A stretch of DNA of 64,000 nucleotides from Povalibacter uvarum (GTDB lineage: Bacteria > Pseudomonadota > Gammaproteobacteria > Steroidobacterales > Steroidobacteraceae). The stretch's first letter is position 1. Each line of letters starts with the position of its first letter. The notes beneath the pieces are model-generated. The model was not told the origin of the DNA. It saw only the letters and a list, made by a program, of their open reading frames with translations, and searched no databases. The stretch covers positions 1,116,001 to 1,180,000 of the forward strand of contig NZ_JACHHZ010000001.1 in NCBI RefSeq assembly GCF_014202975.1. Direction: 5' to 3'. Below are positions 8,646 through 15,771 of the stretch, one piece after another. A program made the position numbers and the translations under genes.

Positions 8646-9679
8646 TTCGCAAGCTCTTGCGCATCGTCGCAGCGCTGATCTTCATCGCTGGCATCGTCGC
8701 GGTGGTGATCGCCTGGCGCGCGAATGTATGGCTGCAGACCCCGATCGAAGGGCTCAGCGAGATCTCGACATTCGAGGTCGAGCGAGGCGGGTCGCTTCGC
8801 ACGGTCGCCTCGCAACTCAATGGTCGAGGATGGCTCGATCAACCGAACGTGTGGATCGCGTGGGCACGTCTGACCGGGCGAGCCGGCGGACTGAAGGCGG
8901 GTGAGTACGAAATTGCACCGGGACTGTCACCTCGCGCGTTGCTCGATCGCTTGAGCTCGGGGGATGTGGTCCTGCATGCGATCACGTTCATCGAAGGTTC
9001 GCGCTTTGCCGAGATCCGCAAGCAGCTCGCGAAGCATCCGGCTGTGGCGCAGAAGGCCGCGACCATGAGCAGTGAAGACCTGATGCGTGATCTCGGCGCA
9101 CCGGGCGCTCACCCTGAAGGGCAGTTCTTTCCGGATACCTATCACTTCGCGCGCGGTACCAGCGACCTGGAGCTGCTGGGCATCGCGTATCGCCGAATGC
9201 AGTCGGAACTAGACGCCGCATGGGCAGCACGAGCGCCGGATCTGCCGCTCGCGACGAAATACGAGGCGCTGATCCTGGCGTCAGTCGTCGAAAAGGAAAC
9301 CGCCCTCGACAGTGAACGGCCACAGATCGCCGGTGTATTCATCGAACGGCTGAAGCGCGGCATGCGCCTGCAGACGGACCCGACCGTGATCTACGGTATC
9401 GGCGAGAACTACGACGGCAACATCCGCCGCGCAGATCTTCTGCGCGATACGCCCTATAACACGTATACGCGCTCGGGTTTGCCGCCGACGCCGATCGCAC
9501 TGGCGGGTGCGGACTCGATCCGGGCAGCTGTTCAGCCGAAAATGACCGGCGCACTGTTCTTCGTAGCCACCGGCCGCGGCGACGGCAGCCATCATTTCTC
9601 GGCGACACTGGAGGAGCACAACGCGGCTGTGCAACGATACCTCCGGCAATTGCGCCAGCAACGGTCGCCGCAGCGTTGA
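8642..9679 (+). CDS. mltG: Endolytic murein transglycosylase MltG
   Basis: YceG-family inner-membrane lytic transglycosylase, thought to terminate nascent glycan strands. It has 345 residues: one N-terminal transmembrane helix (about 8-25), a LysM-like subdomain, then the catalytic YceG domain with LILASVVEKETALDSE (catalytic Glu near 217) and MRLQTDPTVIYG. The GTG start overlaps the pabC stop by 4 bases. The pabC-mltG-tmk order is conserved in many gammaproteobacteria. Confidence 0.96.
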   Translation: MIRKLLRIVAALIFIAGIVAVVIAWRANVWLQTPIEGLSEISTFEVERGGSLRTVASQLNGRGWLDQPNVWIAWARLTGRAGGLKAGEYEIAPGLSPRALLDRLSSGDVVLHAITFIEGSRFAEIRKQLAKHPAVAQKAATMSSEDLMRDLGAPGAHPEGQFFPDTYHFARGTSDLELLGIAYRRMQSELDAAWAARAPDLPLATKYEALILASVVEKETALDSERPQIAGVFIERLKRGMRLQTDPTVIYGIGENYDGNIRRADLLRDTPYNTYTRSGLPPTPIALAGADSIRAAVQPKMTGALFFVATGRGDGSHHFSATLEEHNAAVQRYLRQLRQQRSPQR

Positions 9680-9684
9680 TCGAT

Positions 9685-10317
9685 ATGCGAGGGAAATTCA
9701 TCACCATCGAGGGCGGCGAAGGCGTGGGAAAATCCACGCAGATCGCGTTCGTCCGCGAATGGCTGCTCGCACAGGGGCGCGAGACTGTCTTCACGCGTGA
9801 ACCCGGAGGTACGCCGCGCGCGGAACGTCTTCGGGAGCTCCTGCTGGAAAACTCGGGCGAAACGATGCCCGACGAATGCGAGCTGTTGATGGTATTCGCC
9901 GCACGGTCGACGCATCTGGCCAACGTGATTCGCCCCGCACTGGAACGCGGTGCATGGGTAGTGTGCGACCGGTTTACGGATGCCACGTACGCATATCAGG
10001 GAGGAGGGCGCGGGATGGATGTATCGCAGATCGCGACGCTCGAGCAGTGGGTGCAGAAGGACCTGCGGCCCGATCTGACCCTTCTGCTGGATGCGCCGCT
10101 CGATCTGACTTCCTCTCGTGCCCAGCATCGAAACACGACGATCGGAACGACTGATCGGTTCGAGCGCGAACAGCGGGAATTTTTCGAGCGCGTTCGCTCG
10201 ACCTATCGGGCGCGCGCTCAGCGCGAACCGAACCGCATAGTGGTGATCGATGCGTCGGTGGAACGCGACCAGGTGAGCGCGTCGATCCGCGCGGCGATTG
10301 AAAAGCATTTGTTCTGA
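9685..10317 (+). CDS. tmk: Thymidylate kinase Tmk
   Basis: Phosphorylates dTMP to dTDP. The P-loop GGEGVGKST follows MRGKFITIE at the very N-terminus; DRFTDATYAYQGGGRG is the DR/Y substrate motif and RFEREQREFFERVRSTY the C-terminal family pattern. From ATG 9685 it has 210 residues, the normal size. An alternative TTG at 9676 overlapping the mltG stop would add three residues; no ribosome-binding site separates the two. Confidence 0.96.
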   Translation: MRGKFITIEGGEGVGKSTQIAFVREWLLAQGRETVFTREPGGTPRAERLRELLLENSGETMPDECELLMVFAARSTHLANVIRPALERGAWVVCDRFTDATYAYQGGGRGMDVSQIATLEQWVQKDLRPDLTLLLDAPLDLTSSRAQHRNTTIGTTDRFEREQREFFERVRSTYRARAQREPNRIVVIDASVERDQVSASIRAAIEKHLF

Positions 10318-10323
10318 ACATTC

Positions 10324-11373
10324 ATGGCCGAAGAAACCGTCTCCTCAATCCCGGCTCCCCGCATCCTTCCATGGCACGCGAGCGCAATCGATCAGGCTCG
10401 CACGGCCTGGTCCGCGAGCCGCTTCCCGCACGCCATTCTCCTGCAGGGCGCGGAAGGCCTTGGCAAGCGCCAACTCGCGTCCTGGCTGGTGGCTGCGGTT
10501 CTTTGCGAAACGTCGGGAGCCGGCCCGCTTCAGTTCTGCGGCAAATGTGCGAGCTGCCAGCTCATCGCCGCGGGTTCCCATCCGGACCGTTACTGGATCG
10601 ATCCAGAGGAAGACAAGCAGCAGATCTCGGTCGACCAGATCCGCGAAATGACCGGTCGCCTGACCCAGACCAGTTACCGGCACGGCTATAAGGTGGCTAT
10701 CGTCGAGCCCGCGCACCAGATGACGATCAGCGCGGCAAACAGCCTGCTAAAGACGCTGGAGGAACCGACGCCGCGCAGCGTGCTCATCCTCGTCACTTCG
10801 CGTCCGTCGGGATTGCCCGCTACGGTCCGCAGCCGATGTCAGAAGATGGTCGTTCATGGTCCATCGTCCACGGAAGCCATCGAATGGCTGCGCCAGGAAA
10901 GTGGTGCCGAAGCCGATCCGCAGCTCCTGGAGTTCACCGGCAACGCTCCGTTGCGGGCACTCGAACTGGCCCAGGAGGGCCGTTTCGACGCCTTGAACGA
11001 GGGCATGCAGAAGTCCCTGGGGCAGCTGCTTGCGGGGCGGTCGGATGTGACGCAGCTCGCAGCGGAATGGGATACCAAGGACGCGAAGCCACAGCTTCCC
11101 TACAGGCTAACGTGGCTGGACCTGTGGCTGACATCGGTCGCCAGGGCGGCAATTGGTGGAAGTGCCGATCTGTTCACGTTCCCGGCGAGATCGCCGCACT
11201 TGCCAAGTCTGCCGGCCGCGTTGAACATAAGTGCTCTTTACGCTGTGGTGGATCAGGTCCGGGCCCTCAAATCCCAACTGACCCGCACGGCCTTGCAGCG
11301 GGAGTTGGCGATCGAATCGTTGCTTCACTCGGTGCTGCAGGTTCTCGGTCCGGCTCCGGCGGCCCGACGATGA
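10324..11373 (+). CDS. holB: DNA polymerase III delta-prime subunit HolB
   Basis: Clamp-loader subunit of the replicative polymerase. The 349-residue protein has the AAA+ fold of the DnaX/HolB family: FPHAILLQGAEGLGKRQLASWL (a degenerate Walker A), a zinc module with CETSGAGPLQFCGKCASCQL (four Cys), ISVDQIREM, and the SRC motif in TVRSRCQKM. It follows tmk by 6 bases in the conserved tmk-holB-pilZ order. Confidence 0.95.
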   Translation: MAEETVSSIPAPRILPWHASAIDQARTAWSASRFPHAILLQGAEGLGKRQLASWLVAAVLCETSGAGPLQFCGKCASCQLIAAGSHPDRYWIDPEEDKQQISVDQIREMTGRLTQTSYRHGYKVAIVEPAHQMTISAANSLLKTLEEPTPRSVLILVTSRPSGLPATVRSRCQKMVVHGPSSTEAIEWLRQESGAEADPQLLEFTGNAPLRALELAQEGRFDALNEGMQKSLGQLLAGRSDVTQLAAEWDTKDAKPQLPYRLTWLDLWLTSVARAAIGGSADLFTFPARSPHLPSLPAALNISALYAVVDQVRALKSQLTRTALQRELAIESLLHSVLQVLGPAPAARR

Positions 11374-11408
11374 GATCGGCCACGAGGAATTTCTGAGGTA
11401 GCGAGCGG

Positions 11409-11765
11409 ATGGTGATGCGGCAGCCAACCAGCAAGCCGGGCTTGCTGACCCTGACGATCAAGGACAAGAGCGCCTTGTACCTTGCCTATATGCCGTTCGT
11501 GAAAAACGGCGGCCTGTTCATTCCGACGAACAGCAACTATCGCCTGGGCGATGAAGTTTTCATGCTGCTCAACCTGATGGGCGAGGACGAGAAGCTGCCC
11601 GTCGCCGGCCGCGTGATCTGGATGACGCCCAAGGGCGCGCAGGGAAAGCGAACCGCCGGCATCGGCGTGCAGTTCAGCGAACAGGATCGCGGCAACACCC
11701 AGCGCAAGATCGAAGGCTATCTGGCCGGCGCGCTGGGCGGGGACAAGCCGACGCACACGATGTAG
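11409..11765 (+). CDS. pilZ: PilZ domain protein (type IV pilus assembly type)
   Basis: A 118-residue single-domain PilZ protein. The sequence from KPGLLTLTIKDKSALYLAYMPFV through GGLFIPTNSNYRLGDEVFMLLNLM to RTAGIGVQF matches the PilZ located after holB in many gammaproteobacteria, which is needed for type IV pili and lacks the canonical c-di-GMP RxxxR motif; no such motif is evident here either. It starts 35 bases after holB. The next gene of this conserved run is normally tatD, which is missing; the accessory insert begins right after this stop. Confidence 0.92.
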   Translation: MVMRQPTSKPGLLTLTIKDKSALYLAYMPFVKNGGLFIPTNSNYRLGDEVFMLLNLMGEDEKLPVAGRVIWMTPKGAQGKRTAGIGVQFSEQDRGNTQRKIEGYLAGALGGDKPTHTM

Positions 11766-11926
11766 TTTAGGGCCTGTTTTCTCCCGTTTCTGATCGGCGT
11801 CGGTTGGTTACTTTTCTTTTCGTTTCCCTTCTAGATCTGTAAGTCAGCGGGCAAGCAATTCTAGATAGCTTGTGCAGTCTTCCGAACAGGGCCGCCTTCG
11901 CGGCCCTGTCTAGTTCGGCCACCCGC

Positions 11927-12844
11927 TCAAAGACAAAGGTTGTCCTTGTTGAGTTTGTAGCAACTCGCTGCGGGAGGCGGTGTCCCGCGTACGTGAACTT
12001 CGGAACTGCTATCCCGGAAGTTCTCCGGGAACAAGGCAAGGCAAAGCTGGCCGCCTCGTTGCGAGGGATATAGGATTCCCTCGAATCCGGCATCGCGCAC
12101 TAAACGCCCGAAGATTTGACTCGGAGCAGGAATGCCATAGTTCTGGGGTTCCTCACGCCAGCTAGGCGGAGCGAGGAGCAAGTTCCTCAACATCACCACT
12201 GTCGTAACCAGTGTCCGCTGCGGAAACTTGTGCTTTTTTGCGTAAGCGATGGTGTCGGAAGAGAGATTGAATCTCTTGATGATGTCGACAAAGGGACGCA
12301 AACGCCTCATTTCTCGTAAATCGAGAACTTCATCGACGTGACCGTGGAGCGGGAACGTCGTGAACGCGTCGGGGCTTCGCAACGCAAACTCGTATGTTGA
12401 GAGCCTATCCTCCCGTGCTGATCGCGCTACACCAAATTTCTCAATCCGCGCTGTCTCTTCATCCTGTCCAATGTATAAGCAAGGGAAGGACTGACCGCGT
12501 GCTCGGTCGAGAGTCTCGCCGATGTTGAATCGTTGCCCAATGCCCTTAAGACTCCCTGCCGGCGACAACGGCGTATTGCTCCACGTCCAATCCGTGACAC
12601 GGCACCAGTCGGGAATAAGATTGATCGAAGTTGGCTCCACGGCCTGGAGCGCCGCCAGTAGCGCATTCCGGTGAGTAGTTCGTTGAGCTTCGAGATCGAA
12701 ATAGACACGGTCACGGTACGTCTGATCAGTGACTGACAATGCGTCCCACCGATCGATATCGGCAGCGGTGTATAGATCCAGAAGTGCCGATGTCCGCAGG
12801 GGCGGCGGTGTTCTTGTTTTTTTTGGACGATTGCGTCGCGTCAC
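11927..12844 (-). CDS. RES domain toxin of a RES-Xre type toxin-antitoxin pair
   Basis: A 305-residue protein with a C-terminal half resembling RES toxins, which degrade NAD+ by phosphorolysis or ADP-ribosyl chemistry. Visible RES-like features are Arg82 (WCRVTD), GIGQRFNIGE (Arg105), PCLYIGQDEETARIE (Tyr124, Glu135) and GILYPSQRGGQLCLALF (Ser261), the usual Arg-Tyr-Glu-Ser pattern. The N-terminal ~70 residues are an extension with an RRNRPKKTR basic start. The GTG start lies 8 bases after the putative antitoxin stop, so both form one operon. Base composition is lower in GC than the flanking housekeeping genes, suggesting acquisition. Alternative: a larger RES-domain protein of unknown role. 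Confidence 0.8.
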   Translation of the reverse strand: MTRRNRPKKTRTPPPLRTSALLDLYTAADIDRWDALSVTDQTYRDRVYFDLEAQRTTHRNALLAALQAVEPTSINLIPDWCRVTDWTWSNTPLSPAGSLKGIGQRFNIGETLDRARGQSFPCLYIGQDEETARIEKFGVARSAREDRLSTYEFALRSPDAFTTFPLHGHVDEVLDLREMRRLRPFVDIIKRFNLSSDTIAYAKKHKFPQRTLVTTVVMLRNLLLAPPSWREEPQNYGIPAPSQIFGRLVRDAGFEGILYPSQRGGQLCLALFPENFRDSSSEVHVRGTPPPAASCYKLNKDNLCL

Positions 12845-12852
12845 TTAGGCAC

Positions 12853-13296
12853 TTAGTGGTTCTCTGGTCGCGACTTTGCCATCTGTTCAGCGTTTCGGGC
12901 TGCCTGTTCAGCCTCTCGGGCTTCCAATACAAAGTTGAGTAGCCGCTTATATCGGCCCGCGCGAATCATTGTGCGCGGCGAGATGTTTCCGAGCATTGGA
13001 TTGGCTAGTTCAAACCAAAGGCCAACTTTATGCGCATCGCCCCTGAAGAACTCAGCTACTAAGTTTGCAATGTTGGCGAGTTCATGCAGGCGCTCGGCCA
13101 TTGGGCGAGGGATGTTGACGTCAAATCGTACCGACGCAGGAGAGACATCACTGATCTTACTAAGATCAGCCTTGCTGAGATGCCAGAGTTCGGCGATTCG
13201 CTTGTAATCAGCGACGCCATCATTGCTCCACAACTTCAGAATATCGGGCGCAATGTGCTGGCCCAGATCATGGCGGCGAACTTGGATACTAGTCAT
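12853..13296 (-). CDS. Xre/MbcA/ParS-family antitoxin
   Basis: A 147-residue protein preceding the RES gene. The N-terminal half contains a helix-turn-helix-like stretch (DYKRIAELWHLSKADLSKISDVSPASVRF). The C-terminal part reads GLWFELANPMLGNISPRTMIRAGRYKRLLNFVLEA, matching the DUF2384-type toxin-binding domain of Xre/MbcA/ParS antitoxins (W, NP, G, P, hydrophobic helix). The ATG at 13296 has AGGA 9 bases upstream; an upstream ATG at 13335 lacks one and would add 13 residues. In characterised pairs this protein neutralises the RES toxin and represses its own promoter. Confidence 0.8.
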   Translation of the reverse strand: MTSIQVRRHDLGQHIAPDILKLWSNDGVADYKRIAELWHLSKADLSKISDVSPASVRFDVNIPRPMAERLHELANIANLVAEFFRGDAHKVGLWFELANPMLGNISPRTMIRAGRYKRLLNFVLEAREAEQAARNAEQMAKSRPENH

Positions 13297-13333
13297 GACG
13301 GGTTCCTGATGAGCCAACAGCCTACCATGTCTC

Positions 13334-13343
13334 AACCACGGTT
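13334..13343. promoter_or_regulatory. Candidate operator upstream of the antitoxin gene
   Basis: AACC-AC-GGTT is a short palindrome 38 bases before the antitoxin ATG, flanked by CATG on both sides at 13327-13330 and 13348-13351, giving a loose larger dyad. The minus-strand sequence here also contains TTGTCA as a possible -35. An autoregulatory operator is expected for this antitoxin class, but this assignment is a guess from symmetry alone. Confidence 0.3.
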
Positions 13344-13418
13344 AAACCATGACAAAAGTTCCAGTTCTCCTAGATAGTCTGCCTAGTCGTCTGAGAACAA
13401 TGGGCTACGGGTTCAACC

Positions 13419-13486
13419 TAGCCTAGAAACTGAGGAAATCCATCTCGGGTTACAAAATTGGGACATTTTTGGGAGTTTCTAGGCTA
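13419..13486. repeat. 13-bp perfect inverted repeat in a gene-free stretch
   Basis: TAGCCTAGAAACT (13419-13431) and AGTTTCTAGGCTA (13474-13486) are perfect inverted copies separated by 42 bases. They lie in the 360-base gene-free stretch 13297-13656 between the divergent antitoxin and SEC-C genes. A further GGCTAGCC palindrome sits at 13493-13500, and CTAG-containing words recur from 13368 on. The arrangement could be a regulator site, a cruciform or a scar/recombination site of the insert. Otherwise this stretch shows only the candidate antitoxin operator and a GGGAG ribosome-binding site for the next gene. Confidence 0.6.
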
Positions 13487-13656
13487 ATTGCAGGCTAGCC
13501 GACCCACGCGATGTAGGTCTGAGCTTCGCTGCCTCGGGCGTGTGGCGTTCTGATTCCCTTCATCTGCGACGTTCTGGGAGCAGAAGAATAGGTTCCCTGC
13601 AGATTGGGCAGGCGCGGCAAGAGCGGTTATATAGCGCTGGGAACAGGGAGCACTCA

Positions 13657-14550
13657 ATGGCGAAACGCGAGAAGACGTTGCGAGTACTAATGCGCCGGGG
13701 CACAGACGTGCGCGAGCTGCTCCAAATCTCCCGGATGAGCGATGAAACCTATCAAGCTACGGCTCCGGGAGAGATTGGTCATCGGAGCTACAAAGAAAGC
13801 GGCAGACTGCATACAAAGTTCAAGCCTCAGGGCGCGTCTCACAATCGGGATTGGTACGGTGACATACGCCACATTCCGCCGCCTGATGAGCTTGTACATG
13901 CGGAGCCCCTCGAGACATTTACCATAGACAATGACCCCGATTGGTTCAGCAGCTCTGCGTCGCCCCTGAAGCCGTATAGCGGTCGCGGAGCAGACAAGAT
14001 CGTAGAAATTGATACCAGCGAGTTGCCAACGAGCTGCGTGATCGGTGCTGCTGTAGGCGTAGTCGGCACGGGTGGAGACAACGCACTAGATGCGCATTCA
14101 GCTTCGATGTGTGGGGATATCTATGAGGAGATAAGGCGCGAAATCGTGAAGACCGCTGGTCCAGCGCTGTTTTGCCTCGTAGTTGGGCTCAAAGATGGGG
14201 TCGACCTCGATCGACTCCCAGAGGGTACAAAAATCGGCGTCAGCGGGGCATTCACTCGCGGCACCGCCTCGCGAACATCCGGTAGCCATAAGATGCGCCA
14301 TGGACAGCATTTCGCCATCTTGTCTGCGCGACCTCTCTTCGGTGACAACCCGAATTCCCCATACTTGGTTGCCGCAGGGCCACGCCTAGAGATGTGCACG
14401 TGTAAGAGTGGCCGGCGCTTCAAGCACTGCCATGGTCGAGCTGAGGCGCCTACCAAAAGTCTTGCGAGCTGGAGCTATCCAACGCTTGTTATCACAGAGA
14501 ACGATGAAGGCAATTGGTTGATCAGTGTCGAACCCGCGCCGTTGACGTGA
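13657..14550 (+). CDS. Uncharacterised protein with C-terminal SEC-C metal-binding motif
   Basis: A 297-residue protein I do not recognise as a whole. GGGAG lies 7 bases before the ATG at 13657, which I prefer over longer starts. Near the C-terminus, CTCKSGRRFKHCHG (Cys247, Cys249, Cys258, His259) is a clear SEC-C zinc-binding motif, as in the tail of SecA and in many stand-alone proteins of unknown function. The central part has a Gly/Ala segment (CVIGAAVGVVGTGGDNALDAHS) followed by a hydrophobic strand LFCLVVGLKDGVD. No transmembrane segment or nuclease motif is obvious. It sits beside the RES-Xre pair in the accessory insert, so a mobile or defence-related origin is possible but unproven. 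Confidence 0.7.
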   Translation: MAKREKTLRVLMRRGTDVRELLQISRMSDETYQATAPGEIGHRSYKESGRLHTKFKPQGASHNRDWYGDIRHIPPPDELVHAEPLETFTIDNDPDWFSSSASPLKPYSGRGADKIVEIDTSELPTSCVIGAAVGVVGTGGDNALDAHSASMCGDIYEEIRREIVKTAGPALFCLVVGLKDGVDLDRLPEGTKIGVSGAFTRGTASRTSGSHKMRHGQHFAILSARPLFGDNPNSPYLVAAGPRLEMCTCKSGRRFKHCHGRAEAPTKSLASWSYPTLVITENDEGNWLISVEPAPLT

Positions 14551-14585
14551 GAGGCGCGTTGCACGAGGGTACTCTTCGGATACCG

Positions 14586-15647
14586 CTACTTCTTGACGAT
14601 ATCCGTCGTCAGCAACCCGCCCTTCAACACCGACGCGTGAAATCCTCGCTCCGACAGGATGTACGCGCCTGCTGAGCTGCGACGGCCCGTATCGCAGCAG
14701 ACGACGTAGTGGGCATCGCGCTCGAGCGATTTCAGCTTGAGACGGATGAAGTACAGCGGCAGGTTGATCGCGCCTTCGAAATGGTAATTGTCGAACTCGC
14801 TGGGTAAGCGCACATCCAGCCACTTGCTGCCGCGCGCGACCATCGCCTTCGCCTGCTCGTAGTCGACCCATTGCAGCATCGGCTCGTTGAGCAGCGTGCG
14901 GAAATCTTCCTTCCCGAGACGCATCAACGTACCGTCGGTGATCATCTGGACATTCGCGTTGCGCTTGGCGTCCGAGATCAGCGCTTCCTCGCCGAAGGTG
15001 TCGCCCATTCCGAGTTCGGCGAGCTTGATGCCCTGCTTGTTGAGCGGGGTCTCGCGAATCACGGCGCACTTGCCTTTCACGATCACGTAGAAGAAATCGC
15101 CGTCGTCACCCTGGCGGATCACGAATTCGCCGGCTTTGAAATCCATGCGCTGCATGCGAATGAAGATCGCCTGGATGTTCGCGGGCGGAACCTTGTGCAT
15201 CGCCTTGGTCTGTAGGAGGGTGGTCATCCAGTCGTCGCCGGTTGGCGCATCTTCCTGATGCTTGAGCTCGTTGACCTCGTAGCTGCCGGTCTGATCCCAG
15301 GTCAGCATGACATCGAGCATGTCGCTGTCCACGGTGAGGAACTCGATCCGATCGGAAACGACGCGCGCGCTGTAGCGCCGGGGCAAGGAGGGAGCGATAG
15401 GGTTGCGCGCCTCGGGTGAGCCGCCGCGCAGCATCAACACGGTGCGGCCTTCGTGCATCAGCTCGATCACGCCACTGACGAGATAGTACGTGCGCTTGTC
15501 GGTATCGCCTTCCTTGAAGAGCATCCGACCGGTCCCGAGCTCTCTCAGGACGGCTTTGCGGGCAAGCGAATGAAGATTCTCCGACTTCAATCCATCCAGG
15601 GGCGAGAACGAGCGTAAGAGACTGAGTTCGAGCGGCTTGCTCTCCAT
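14586..15647 (-). CDS. Double cyclic-nucleotide-binding domain protein with rhodanese domain
   Basis: A 353-residue cytosolic protein with two cNMP-binding-like beta-barrels (about 10-115 and 150-255) and a C-terminal rhodanese domain (about 262-350). The second barrel is the better preserved (FKAGEFVIRQGDDGDFFYVIVKGKCAVI, LGMGDTFGEEALIS). The rhodanese part has WLDVRLPSEFDNYHFEGAINLP and the active-site loop VVCCDTGRRSS with Cys318. There is no helix-turn-helix, so it is not a CRP-type transcription factor. A role coupling nucleotide or redox signals to sulfur transfer is plausible; nothing in the sequence fixes it. Confidence 0.85.
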   Translation of the reverse strand: MESKPLELSLLRSFSPLDGLKSENLHSLARKAVLRELGTGRMLFKEGDTDKRTYYLVSGVIELMHEGRTVLMLRGGSPEARNPIAPSLPRRYSARVVSDRIEFLTVDSDMLDVMLTWDQTGSYEVNELKHQEDAPTGDDWMTTLLQTKAMHKVPPANIQAIFIRMQRMDFKAGEFVIRQGDDGDFFYVIVKGKCAVIRETPLNKQGIKLAELGMGDTFGEEALISDAKRNANVQMITDGTLMRLGKEDFRTLLNEPMLQWVDYEQAKAMVARGSKWLDVRLPSEFDNYHFEGAINLPLYFIRLKLKSLERDAHYVVCCDTGRRSSAGAYILSERGFHASVLKGGLLTTDIVKK

Positions 15648-15685
15648 TGGTCTACCAATTCACCTGGCGGTCGGACTGGATATCA

Positions 15686-15704
15686 GGGTGCAGGAGCTGC
15701 ACCC
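15686..15704. other. Hairpin upstream of the cNMP/rhodanese gene
   Basis: GGGTGCAG (15686-15693) and CTGCACCC (15697-15704) form a perfect 8-bp stem with a three-base loop, 39 bases before the minus-strand gene start. A second inverted pair, GGCGCGC/GCGCGCC (15743-15749 and 15760-15766), lies just beyond the stop of the beta-oxidation gene. Neither has a U-run. They may act as weak terminators or mRNA structure between the two co-directional genes. Confidence 0.4.
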
Positions 15705-15771
15705 ACAGGGCATCGTAGCACAGGGCTTTTTGCCGTAACTCCGGCGCGCCCGTATTGCAGCGCGCCTGCAA

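Noticed and set aside
12116-12319. Short plus-strand frame in the RES gene
   Set aside because: It is antisense to the RES toxin and has no ribosome-binding site.
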